From assembly GCF_026015295.1 (NCBI RefSeq), contig NZ_JAPDUW010000001.1, positions 124,001-188,000 on the forward strand: a stretch of DNA of 64,000 nucleotides, read 5' to 3'. The stretch comes from Segatella copri (GTDB lineage: Bacteria > Bacteroidota > Bacteroidia > Bacteroidales > Bacteroidaceae). Shown here piece after piece: positions 50,989-58,539 of this stretch (position 1 is its first letter; every line of letters begins with the position of its first letter). Made by a program: the position numbers and the translations under genes. The notes beneath the pieces are model-generated. The model saw nothing but the letters and a program-made list of their open reading frames with translations. It was not told where the DNA came from and did not search any database.

Positions 50989-51372
50989 TTATTTTGCGAA
51001 ATACGTATTTACAACATTTGTTGTTGTATTTTGCAATTTTAGCAACTTGTCGGTAAATTCTAAAACTTTAAACTTAACAGAGAAAGTTTTTGTACCCTTT
51101 CCTTCTGATGGAAAAATAACATAAAATGTTTCTACGTTTTCCTGCTGTATTAAGTATGGCTTCTCTATAGTATGAGTCTGTCCATTAAAGGAGAAACTAG
51201 TTGTGTATGTCGTATCTTTGAATATAAGACTCGAAGTATAAGACTTTCCTTTTGGCAATTGCAACTCCCATTTTTTACCTTTTAAGCTGTCGATTTTAAA
51301 TGATTGTGCATGAACTAATTGCCCATTTAGGAACAATAGAGAAATAAAAAAATATTTAAAAATCAACTTCAT
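50989..51372 (-). CDS. Small secreted protein, cargo of element B
   Basis: The 127-residue protein has a signal peptide (MKLIFKYFFISLLFLNGQLV, then HAQS) and a beta-rich mature part (KGKKWELQLPKGKSYTSSLI and alternating strands) that could be a small lipocalin-like barrel. I do not recognise a family. The gene starts 10 bp after the C39-like lipoprotein gene, so the two are one operon; it might be a partner, substrate or inhibitor of that peptidase. Confidence 0.7.
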   Translation of the reverse strand: MKLIFKYFFISLLFLNGQLVHAQSFKIDSLKGKKWELQLPKGKSYTSSLIFKDTTYTTSFSFNGQTHTIEKPYLIQQENVETFYVIFPSEGKGTKTFSVKFKVLEFTDKLLKLQNTTTNVVNTYFAK

Positions 51373-51382
51373 ATTTATTTAA

Positions 51383-51976
51383 TTACTTTATACCTGTTAA
51401 TACTATATTATAATCTTGTAAAAAATACCCAGCATTAACTGAGTACATACAAGCAAGCTCAGGGTCCATATAAATAGCAGCACCCGTATTGGAGTTATAT
51501 CCTACACATAACACATTATGGGCAGAGCTTTCTATTTGGCTATTTACATCAGTCATGACGGGATGCTTGGCATCTATTGCAGACTTATAATTTGTAAATG
51601 TTTGAGTTTTAAAGAAATGTGTTACAAAAGGCTCGATATAATCCAAAGAAACACCATCAATCAAAGGATTTGAATTATATGTCTGTGTATAATATAGAAT
51701 ATACGCTCCCTCATTTACTGTTCCACCAAAAACTTTATTGTTTGCATACTCCATAATTGATGTTACGCAGGCATTAGGTATTTGCTTTGCCATTGTTGTT
51801 GGCAAACTGCTTTTGACAAAGACATCACCTTTTTGTTTTGAATATTTTGTCGGGTTATAAATTATTTGAGTGGAAATCTGTTCTTTCGACACATTGTCTG
51901 GCTCGATTAAATCAGTCCCTTCACATGCGACCAAAAAAGTTACAGGAATAAAAAATAACAAATGTTTTATCTTCAT
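51383..51976 (-). CDS. C39-like cysteine peptidase lipoprotein, cargo of element B
   Basis: Of three Met codons I take the third (MKIKHLLFFIPVTFLVAC), which gives a lipoprotein signal with Cys18. The 197-residue protein has a papain/C39-like pattern: KQIPNACVTSIMEYANN (Gln and Cys, six residues apart), AHNVLCVGYN (His) and YMDPE (Asp). It lacks membrane or ABC domains. It would be lipid-anchored in the envelope. It might process an exported peptide or target cell-wall or rival proteins; no substrate is known. A promoter lies at 52172-52204. Confidence 0.7.
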   Translation of the reverse strand: MKIKHLLFFIPVTFLVACEGTDLIEPDNVSKEQISTQIIYNPTKYSKQKGDVFVKSSLPTTMAKQIPNACVTSIMEYANNKVFGGTVNEGAYILYYTQTYNSNPLIDGVSLDYIEPFVTHFFKTQTFTNYKSAIDAKHPVMTDVNSQIESSAHNVLCVGYNSNTGAAIYMDPELACMYSVNAGYFLQDYNIVLTGIK

Positions 51977-52171
51977 ATACATTTTCCTTTCCAAATGGTT
52001 TCGTCATTCAATTCTTGCACTTGTAGCAACCATCTTTAAATCTACAAGATTCTATATTTTTTAGCAAATTTACAAAAAAAATATTTTAAGTGTTGAAAAA
52101 TTAAAATTATTTATCCTTTTTAACAATATATCTTTGTTTGCCTAGAAATATCTTTTTAAATTTTGACGCTA

Positions 52172-52204
52172 CAAAGATAGCGTGATTTTTCTGACATATC
52201 CAAA
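52172..52204 (-). promoter_or_regulatory. Promoter of the cargo genes of element B
   Basis: On the minus strand TTTG (52201-52204), 21 nt, TATCTTTG (52172-52179). It abuts the terminator of the relaxase gene. Confidence 0.7.
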
Positions 52205-52205
52205 T

Positions 52206-52230
52206 CCTGAGCAACTTTTTGTTGCTCAGG
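52206..52230 (-). terminator. Terminator of the MobV gene
   Basis: Perfect 10-bp stem CCTGAGCAAC (52206-52215) / GTTGCTCAGG (52221-52230), 5-nt loop, 4 bp after the stop. Confidence 0.75.
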
Positions 52231-52233
52231 TCT

Positions 52234-53598
52234 TTAGATTTTTTCTTCTTTATTTATCTTCGGATTTAAGGTTCTTCTATCTTTTGAGATATTCCATTGC
52301 TCCTTGAACCATTCAACAATAGGCTGTCTATTGATACACAGAAACAATTGGTTCGGTTTGGTAGAATCAGAGAACACCTTGATTTCTGCATTCTCCACAT
52401 TGAACTTTCTTCTGTGCTTCTCGGAATAGAGTGAACCGCTAAAGTTGAGTGCCTTTCCAGCAAGGAGCACACTAATTTGTTCAGCCGTGAAGCCTATCCT
52501 CTTGCACAAACTTTCTATTTGCAAGTATGCCTCCAACATCGGGAACCAACGCTTGGCTTTGCGGATGATGTTGTTGAGCATCGTTACCTCCGTGGAGTGC
52601 TTGCTTTTCAAATCAACGACCTCTGCTTGGTGTTTCTGTTGCATCTCGCCGAGTTGTTGGGTGTGGCTGTCCTCCATTCGCTGCATTTTCCCATGGAGTT
52701 CGTCAATGTATTGCTCTCTGTCTGTCACAAGCTCGCACAACTTTTGGTTGTGCTGCTCCACCTCCTTCAATTTTCCACTACCTAAAAGAGAACAAATCTT
52801 CGACACAAAGGCAGTCTTGGCTTCCGTCTTAGCAGCCTGTAGTTTCTCCGTGTTGATTTCGCTCTTGGTCTGTTTGAGCAGTCGCTCTGCTTCCTCCACA
52901 TCGGATTGCAGCAGTTTCATGCAGTTTTGAAGTCTCTCCGTCTCTCGCTTGATGTTACGGTAATACTGTGCCGTGGAGGTATGCCTCGCATCCGACCCAC
53001 GGACACCTCGCTTCAAGCCATACTTGCCCATGGCTTCAGCATAGCTGTCGTGATAGCCAACCATCTTGTCACGGTTGAGCACATCATCGGCACACAACCT
53101 CACGGCATTGGCTTTCTTGCGGTATGTCCGCTTGCCCTCTTCCGTTGTCTTGTTCTTCGCCTTTCTCCGTTCGCCTGTCACTATCGGAACAATGGAGGCG
53201 TGAAGGTGCGGCGTGTGCTCGTCCATGTGGAGAACCACCGACACGACATTTTCCTTGCCGAACGTGTCCTGCAACCACTTCAAACTGTCGTTGCACCAAT
53301 CGTCAAGCTGACCATTGGCTGCGATGTTCATCATGTCCTCGTGCGTTCCAGACAGCACGGTTCTAATCACCCTCACCTGGTCATTGGTTATCTTGCGCTT
53401 GATGCCTGCCGTCTTGATGCGGTGGGCGATGGCTTCGTCACGACCATACACACCGCTCGGCATCTTGACAAGCTCACGGTTGAGGTGAGTTCTCGTAGGG
53501 TCAGCGTTGTCGGGTATCACCTTGCGCTCTATGTGGTCTGACTCCCTTGCGTCAGAGCTGCCCTTTGCCTTCTTGAAATCCAAACTGAAATGTCCCAT
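52234..53598 (-). CDS. MobV-family relaxase
   Basis: The start is set at MGHFSLDFKKAKGSSDARES, the conserved MobV beginning; the frame upstream is oriT DNA. The 454-residue protein has the relaxase domain (~1-210) with HMDEHTPHLHASIVPI (HxDExxPHxH, metal ligands), then a long coiled coil (~220-370) and a C-terminal helical tail. It nicks oriT and leads strand transfer using a partner's conjugation apparatus. The oriT-like repeat lies 89 bp upstream. Confidence 0.92.
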   Translation of the reverse strand: MGHFSLDFKKAKGSSDARESDHIERKVIPDNADPTRTHLNRELVKMPSGVYGRDEAIAHRIKTAGIKRKITNDQVRVIRTVLSGTHEDMMNIAANGQLDDWCNDSLKWLQDTFGKENVVSVVLHMDEHTPHLHASIVPIVTGERRKAKNKTTEEGKRTYRKKANAVRLCADDVLNRDKMVGYHDSYAEAMGKYGLKRGVRGSDARHTSTAQYYRNIKRETERLQNCMKLLQSDVEEAERLLKQTKSEINTEKLQAAKTEAKTAFVSKICSLLGSGKLKEVEQHNQKLCELVTDREQYIDELHGKMQRMEDSHTQQLGEMQQKHQAEVVDLKSKHSTEVTMLNNIIRKAKRWFPMLEAYLQIESLCKRIGFTAEQISVLLAGKALNFSGSLYSEKHRRKFNVENAEIKVFSDSTKPNQLFLCINRQPIVEWFKEQWNISKDRRTLNPKINKEEKI

Positions 53599-53686
53599 AA
53601 TAAACTTGTTTTTGAGTTGTACAAATCCGCTTGCCGCATTGCGCCCTGCGCATGGCTCACGGGGTTTCAAAAGGGGATGCCCCTTT

Positions 53687-53746
53687 GCTCAAATGGGTGT
53701 TTTTAGCGGTGGCGTGCCACTGCGTCAAGAAAACGCCCTATTGAGC
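53687..53746. other. Candidate oriT of element B
   Basis: An outer imperfect inverted repeat (53687-53704, GCTCAAATGGGTGTTTT.. with 53730-53746, AAAACGCCCTATTGAGC) encloses a second, GCGGTGGC/GCCACTGC (53706-53723, one mismatch). A smaller hairpin AAAGGGG/CCCCTTT (53670-53686) precedes it. The place between the TOPRIM gene and MobV is the usual one. Confidence 0.6.
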
Positions 53747-53788
53747 TATGGCTTTTCCGTTCAGAATAGCCATTGGAGCAGGAACCGC

Positions 53789-54739
53789 CTACATACCTAA
53801 GGCTGCGCCTTTCTTCCGAGGTGGAGCAGTCCGCTTAACAGGCTGTACTTGGTGTACCGACTGTTTGGATTTCACTCCGCACAGATAGTCGTTCAAGTCG
53901 TTGTACTCGCTGTACAAGTGGGATGCATCCCTCACACGGTAGCTGAGGGCGTTCTCGATGGCAAGCGTTGCCTTCCGCCCTGCCTCGTCGTTGTCGAGCA
54001 GACAACTGATGCGCTCGTAGCCGTGGAGTGCGTCAACAGCCTTGTCCACATTGCTTGTGGAGTTGAGTATCACGTAGTCCTGCGCTTCCAATGACGGACA
54101 AGACGGAAACTTCTCCATGCGTAACGAGAGAAAGGAAAGATAGTCCATCATGCCCTCGAAAACATAGCAAGAGTATCTTGGCTCGCCTTGCTGTCGGATA
54201 TGTGTGATGTCCTTGGGGGACATGCAACCCTTGAAGAATCGGTTACGAACCTCGTAACCGCCCGACTTGTTCTTGAAGCCGATGGCGAAGTAGTTCTTGC
54301 CATTATGCGAGAAGTGGAGTTCCACACATTCCTTTCGGGCTATGCACAGGTCAATATTCCGCTCGCTCAGATAGCGCAGGAGTGCAGGGTGGTTGAGCTC
54401 CCTAACCTCCAATCTCTCAAAACTCGGCTCGGAAGCTTGCTGAGGGAAAGAAAAGTCGGTCGGGCGTACATGGGGCGCTTGCTTCTCCATCTTGTCCAAG
54501 AGATATGGCAAGTTGTCTGATGCGTAAAGGTATGACGCAAGGGTGATGATGTTGCCGCCCTTGCCCATTCCGAAATCGAACCAACTGTTCATCGTGGTGT
54601 TCACCTTGAAAGATGGCTCGCTCTCGTTTCTCAGCGGTGACTTGTACCAAAGGTTTGCACCCTGCTGTTTGACAGGGTGGTGTCCCAAACTTAGCAGATA
54701 ATCTGCAATCTTGATTTGCTTTGCTTCTTGAATATTCAT
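53789..54739 (-). CDS. TOPRIM-domain primase-like protein
   Basis: The 316-residue protein has a CHC2-like N-terminal region without the zinc Cys (LWYKSPLRNESEPSFKVN, WFDFGMGKGGNIITLA) and a TOPRIM domain with the acidic motifs VFEGMMDYLS (~195-205) and CLLDNDEAGR (~245-255). Such proteins initiate DNA copying in mobilizable elements. The upstream neighbour is a helicase and the downstream one is MobV, so together they form the replication/transfer group of element B. Confidence 0.85.
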   Translation of the reverse strand: MNIQEAKQIKIADYLLSLGHHPVKQQGANLWYKSPLRNESEPSFKVNTTMNSWFDFGMGKGGNIITLASYLYASDNLPYLLDKMEKQAPHVRPTDFSFPQQASEPSFERLEVRELNHPALLRYLSERNIDLCIARKECVELHFSHNGKNYFAIGFKNKSGGYEVRNRFFKGCMSPKDITHIRQQGEPRYSCYVFEGMMDYLSFLSLRMEKFPSCPSLEAQDYVILNSTSNVDKAVDALHGYERISCLLDNDEAGRKATLAIENALSYRVRDASHLYSEYNDLNDYLCGVKSKQSVHQVQPVKRTAPPRKKGAALGM

Positions 54740-55015
54740 GTCTTACTGTGGATTAAGTGGTGTATGTATTTCTGATGAATTGTTGAAAATAGTATGTATT
54801 GGTATGATAACCAAAGGCTTATCTTCTCAACAAACTCTCAACAAATGGTTCTTTTCAACAAAATCACTGGGCAAAAGAGAAAGACAGGCATTAGCGGTCA
54901 TGTTTTCTCTTTTCAACAGTCTCTTTCTTTTGTTGAGAGATTTGTTGAGAAAATGTTGAGCCTTAAATACTTGATATCCAACACTTCTTTCGTCATATTC
55001 AACAATTCAACAAAA
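54740..55015. repeat. Repeats of TCAACAAA / TTTGTTGA between helicase and primase genes
   Basis: Direct copies (TCAACAAA) near 54827, 54838, 54855, 55005; related TTCAACA copies near 54912 and 54998; inverted copies (TTTGTTGA) near 54929 and 54941, ATGTTGAG near 54953. At least eight in ~200 bp. The AT-rich, iteron-like group could be an origin for strand synthesis or a control site. Confidence 0.55.
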
Positions 55016-56272
55016 TTATATGCTATTTAGCTTGTCCCTCGTTACAGTGTAGAACCTGCCCACACGTTTTGTTGGCGAGTAGTGACCGCTGCTGTTGTAG
55101 TTGTACTCGTATGAGGTGTAGGTGAGGGCGTTCTCTGAAGGTTGCAGCTTCCAACAGTCCTGCACTATCTTTCGCACAAGGTGCTTCTCCGCTTTCACGT
55201 GGTTGCATTGCAACAAGGCGATTGCATCATTGAGGCAGAATTGCAAACTGTCGGTTTGGGTGTTCTCCATGACCTCAAGGAACAGCTCCGACATTTCCAC
55301 CTCAAGTCGGTTGCGGTTGCAGCGTATGATTCTCCTCAGAGCATCGGTCGCTATCTGTTCGGGGGCGAACCACATACGGCTCTTCCGCTCTGTGGACAGC
55401 GTTCTGCCTTGCAGATGGAACAGAAAAGCGGGTATCTCCGCCTTCAGTTTCTCCAAGAAGTCGGTATCGTCAGATTGCAACGATAAAATCTTCCTCACCC
55501 AATATCGGGTCTCGCCCTCGTCAATGATGACAGGGAGTGATTCGTTGTTGGAGCACAGCACGAACTTGGCAAAGAAGGAAATCTCGTTCCTGTCCTTGCC
55601 CTTGGCTTCCACCTTGTACGAGAGTGTGGTGCTGAGGTTCTTCAACCGCTCGGAATCCTCCCTGCGGCTGAGCAATACCTCGTCCACGACTATGAGCAGT
55701 TTGCCAGCCCAATCGGAGTTGAACTGACTGCGGAAGTCCTCGTTGGTGTTGAATGTCACGTTGTCCTGGAACAATGCCTTCAGAAAGTTCAAGAACGTGG
55801 TCTTGCCTGTGTTTCTTTCCTCTGATACAAGCAATAGAATAGGCAGCTTCTGCACTGGTCTGAGATAAAGAAGTTGCAGGTAGTCCATGCCAAGCTCATA
55901 TTGCTCACCGAAGATGTGACTAACCAACTTCTTGATATTTGGGAAGCCCCCTTGCATCGGCTTATGTCCTATCGGCTCGTATAGGTTGAGGAAACCGTCT
56001 ATCACCGTGCGGTGGTTCACATGTTCGGGAACAGTACAGAAGCCGTCATACTTGTGAACGTACTTGATGAACTCCTTGCCGTAGTCCTGACGCAAGGTCT
56101 CCATGTTCCATGGGATGCGCTTTCTTACCTTTCCTCCATTGATGGTAGGTTGGTCAACCACCTTGTACAAGGTTGTGCCAACACGGATGAACACCTCGTT
56201 TGTCGGAGGTGCAGCCTGTGGCTTTGCATTTGCCACGCCTACAAGCTGATTGTTGTCGTTTGTCTTGCTCAT
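55016..56272 (-). CDS. SF3-like primase-helicase (VapE/DUF5906 type)
   Basis: The 418-residue protein has a short N-terminal region, then an AAA+/SF3 ATPase with Walker A SEERNTGKTTFLNFL (~160-172) and Walker B LLIVVDEVLL. A sensor-like CSNNESLPVI and an Arg finger candidate (GETRYWVRK) follow. It probably unwinds element DNA during replication. Its promoter and upstream leader have two features of note (repeat 56342-56386 and a three-arm stem switch 56415-56477). Confidence 0.86.
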   Translation of the reverse strand: MSKTNDNNQLVGVANAKPQAAPPTNEVFIRVGTTLYKVVDQPTINGGKVRKRIPWNMETLRQDYGKEFIKYVHKYDGFCTVPEHVNHRTVIDGFLNLYEPIGHKPMQGGFPNIKKLVSHIFGEQYELGMDYLQLLYLRPVQKLPILLLVSEERNTGKTTFLNFLKALFQDNVTFNTNEDFRSQFNSDWAGKLLIVVDEVLLSRREDSERLKNLSTTLSYKVEAKGKDRNEISFFAKFVLCSNNESLPVIIDEGETRYWVRKILSLQSDDTDFLEKLKAEIPAFLFHLQGRTLSTERKSRMWFAPEQIATDALRRIIRCNRNRLEVEMSELFLEVMENTQTDSLQFCLNDAIALLQCNHVKAEKHLVRKIVQDCWKLQPSENALTYTSYEYNYNSSGHYSPTKRVGRFYTVTRDKLNSI

Positions 56273-56306
56273 AATCTAACCTTTGTGAGTTGATAAATTA
56301 AAGTTG

Positions 56307-56337
56307 CAAAGGTAAGGGCGGAAAATCAAAACGCAAA
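56307..56337 (-). promoter_or_regulatory. Promoter of the helicase gene
   Basis: On the minus strand TTTG (56334-56337), 19 nt, TACCTTTG (56307-56314), 35 bp before the ATG. Confidence 0.7.
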
Positions 56338-56414
56338 ACACAAACTTGCGCAGAATGGAGAAGTTTGCACCGACAATGTTAAAAGATTGGAAATCAATGT
56401 GCTTGATGTAGCCT

Positions 56415-56477
56415 TTCGGGATAAGATAAAACGAAAAATCCCGAAGAGAGGCTTCCTTGCAAACCTTTCCTCGGGAT
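56415..56477 (-). promoter_or_regulatory. Possible stem switch before the helicase gene
   Basis: TTCGGGAT (56415-56422), ATCCCGAA (56438-56445) and TCGGGAT (56471-56477): the middle arm can pair with either neighbour. On the minus-strand transcript this is a two-state leader design. Confidence 0.35.
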
Positions 56478-56653
56478 GAACAAAAATGTATTCCTGCATG
56501 TCATACGTTTTATATGTCATACGATAAAACTGTAAAACGTTTGACATCAGCAGTTCTTCGTTCTTCACAGAAATGCTTGATACGACAGTGAATCAGTACG
56601 TAGGCAAGTCAATACGACAGTGAATAATAGAAGCGTCAAAGATACAACCAATC

Positions 56654-57025
56654 TCAGCTAATGGCATTTGTCCCTCCGTAGAGTTGTAGGACAATGGCTG
56701 CTTTCTCTTTTGCTCCGTACAGCCTCTTGAAGATGGCATTACGAAGTTGCATAGCCCCATTAGAGGTGAGACGGAAGCAAATGGCAACAACCATAGGGAA
56801 TCCATACAATGTTTGCCAAATACCCTTGGAAGTTTCTTGTCTTTGTTGGACTTCCGACATAGACAACATGCCTTCTTTATATATGACTTGTATCACAGAG
56901 TTGAGTTTTGGGGCGGTAACATGAAGCATATTGACCAATTCTCCCTCACTCATCCACAAGTTCTCCAAGTTGGACGGAATGGAAAGTATTCCATTTCCGT
57001 CCACGGTGATTACAGTCCTTTTCAT
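56654..57025 (-). CDS. Integrase-linked small protein (element B copy)
   Basis: The 123-residue paralogue of the protein at 24004: starts MKRTVITVDGNGILSIPSNL (beta segment), then LWMSEGELVNMLHVTAPKLN (HTH-like) and MVVAICFRLTSNGAMQLRNA. Its ATG overlaps the integrase stop by 4 bp, as in element A. This shared pairing with an integrase, in two otherwise different elements, implies a common job in integration or excision. Unknown function. Confidence 0.7.
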   Translation of the reverse strand: MKRTVITVDGNGILSIPSNLENLWMSEGELVNMLHVTAPKLNSVIQVIYKEGMLSMSEVQQRQETSKGIWQTLYGFPMVVAICFRLTSNGAMQLRNAIFKRLYGAKEKAAIVLQLYGGTNAIS

Positions 57026-58245
57026 ACCATTCCTCCCATAACAGGCAAGTGCCCCTTGATTCGACTTTCAAAGACTGCTATGTCATGGTCAAGTTTGTTG
57101 CTTGTCACCTTGGCGTATATCTGCGTCGTGGTGATGTTTGTATGGCCAAGAATCTTGCTCACGCTCTCTATCGGCATACCATATTCCAAGGCTAAAACAG
57201 CCCAAGAGTGGCGAGACACGTGAAATGAAACCCGCTTCTTGATGCCACACATTGCAGCAACTTTCTTGATGCGCTTGTTGATGTTGCTAAGATTGCCGAT
57301 ATTGAATACGTGGCTTCCTTTTCTGAAAGACTTGTATCTCTCAATAATCTGCATGGGAATATCCATCAACTTGATTTGAAAAGGTACACCAGTCTTCTGA
57401 CGCTTGGACACAATCCAAGGAGCACCGTTTATCATGCTGATGTTATCTTCCGTCAAGTTCTTGATGTCGATGAAAGAGATACCTGTCCAACAACCAAAGA
57501 GAAAGAGGTCTCTCGCAAATGCCATATTCGGGTCTTCCAACTTCATCTCTGTCATGGCGGTAAGCTCGTCCAAGGTCAAGAACTCACGTTCCTTGTGATC
57601 TGGGTCAACGTGGTACATGGCAAACGGATTTCTTGGTATCTTGCCGTTGTAGTGAGCTGCCGTTACGATATGTTTCAGTGGTATGGAGTAAATCCAAATA
57701 GAGGACTGCGCAAGTCCTACAACATTCTTCAAGTACAGACAATAGTCACGAATGAACTCCTCTGTAAGCTCATTCATGGACATATCGCTGCGCTTGTACT
57801 GATACTTGATGAACTCGGCAACATACTTTCTTACCGTCAGATACTTGCGGTAGGTGTTCTTGGCTCTGTCCTTGCCTACACGCTTGGCAAAGGCTGCGTT
57901 CTCCTTGTCAAAGGCTCTGAGCAAGGTCTCGTACTCTGTGCCTATGCCTTGGTAGGCATTTCTCACCATCTCAGCTGTAACGAACGCCTCACGGTCGGAA
58001 AGGCGTTGGTAATGCTTGGCGATTTGAGCCTTGATGTTGTCAAGCGCAAAGTTCACCTCCTTGGCTTCCTTGCTCTTGCCAATGGCTCTGTTGCCCTTGG
58101 CATCCCAGATAGCCTTGGTCACGCTCTGCTTGCAACTGAACTGTGCGATAGTTCCGTTGATTGTCACTCGTCCCATGATAGGGACAATTCCGTTTCTCTC
58201 CTTGCTTCCATTTATATAGAAGACTGTCTTGAAAGTGCATCTCAT
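57022..58245 (-). CDS. Tyrosine recombinase/integrase of element B
   Basis: The start is set at MRCTFKTVFYINGSKERNG; the promoter at 58269-58299 rules out the longer frame. The 407-residue protein has the arm-binding, core-binding and catalytic domains with FHVSRHSWAVLALEYG (HxxR) and LGHTNITTTQIYAKVT (Tyr). Arg I is replaced (WTGISFIDI), as in the two integrases of element A and IntDOT. It lies 124 bp inside the right end repeat. Confidence 0.92.
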   Translation of the reverse strand: MRCTFKTVFYINGSKERNGIVPIMGRVTINGTIAQFSCKQSVTKAIWDAKGNRAIGKSKEAKEVNFALDNIKAQIAKHYQRLSDREAFVTAEMVRNAYQGIGTEYETLLRAFDKENAAFAKRVGKDRAKNTYRKYLTVRKYVAEFIKYQYKRSDMSMNELTEEFIRDYCLYLKNVVGLAQSSIWIYSIPLKHIVTAAHYNGKIPRNPFAMYHVDPDHKEREFLTLDELTAMTEMKLEDPNMAFARDLFLFGCWTGISFIDIKNLTEDNISMINGAPWIVSKRQKTGVPFQIKLMDIPMQIIERYKSFRKGSHVFNIGNLSNINKRIKKVAAMCGIKKRVSFHVSRHSWAVLALEYGMPIESVSKILGHTNITTTQIYAKVTSNKLDHDIAVFESRIKGHLPVMGGMV

Positions 58246-58268
58246 AATTCTTACTTTTTTGTTCGGTG

Positions 58269-58299
58269 CAAAATTAAACTGTGAGAGCTGCATGACAAA
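58269..58299 (-). promoter_or_regulatory. Promoter of the element B integrase
   Basis: On the minus strand TTTG (58296-58299), 19 nt, TAATTTTG (58269-58276). Confidence 0.7.
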
Positions 58300-58301
58300 A
58301 C

Positions 58302-58346
58302 CAAAACTTACGCAGAATGGGGAAATATGAACCGTCACCGTTAAAA
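58302..58346. repeat. Repeat shared with 56342-56386
   Basis: Both copies read (A)ACTT(A/G)CGCAGAATGG, then (G/A)GA.., ACCG and GTTAAAA. They lie upstream of the integrase and the helicase genes, in the same orientation to the gene. Possible binding sites for the integrase arm domain or a regulator. Confidence 0.6.
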
Positions 58347-58368
58347 ATGCTTATTAGGGCGTTTCTGC

Positions 58369-58408
58369 GAGGTAATGATTTGAAAGCGTTTCTATTTCAT
58401 CAATCTGC
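58369..58408. repeat. attR-like end of element B
   Basis: GAGGTAATGATTT (58369-58381) and CAATCTGC (58401-58408) match the left end at 50713-50753. The remaining 131 bp to the OmpA gene carry no clear TAnnTTTG promoter. Confidence 0.75.
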
Positions 58409-58539
58409 GTTTTCCGTATTTCCTTGTCTGTGCCACTTAAAGCCAACGGCTGCCACAACCACTTGAAACTCAAAATAAAAGCATCATTCTGCTATTTTTT
58501 GCTTTCTTAGGCGTTATTTTCTATAAAAAAAAGATCAAT

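Larger units (their letters stand above)
56273..56653. other. Gene-free control region of element B
   Basis: Besides the promoter it holds a repeat shared with the region before the integrase (56342-56386), three alternating pairing arms (56415-56477), two GTCATACG copies 16 nt apart (56500 and 56516 region) and two ATACGACAGTGAAT copies (56580-56593, 56612-56625). No gene seen. Confidence 0.55.
50713..58408. mobile_element. Mobilizable element B with MobV relaxase
   Basis: About 7.7 kb between direct repeats. From right to left: tyrosine integrase, coupled small protein, SF3-like helicase, TOPRIM protein, MobV relaxase with oriT-like hairpin, then two cargo genes (C39-like lipoprotein, small secreted protein) and a large inverted repeat. 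No conjugation pore is present, so a helper is needed. All genes point left. Confidence 0.78.

Noticed and set aside
58246..58539. Invertible promoter between integrase and fimbrial operon
   Set aside because: A recombinase beside a fimbrial operon made me look, but I found no inverted repeat pair around a promoter; the repeats found are direct and mark the element's end.
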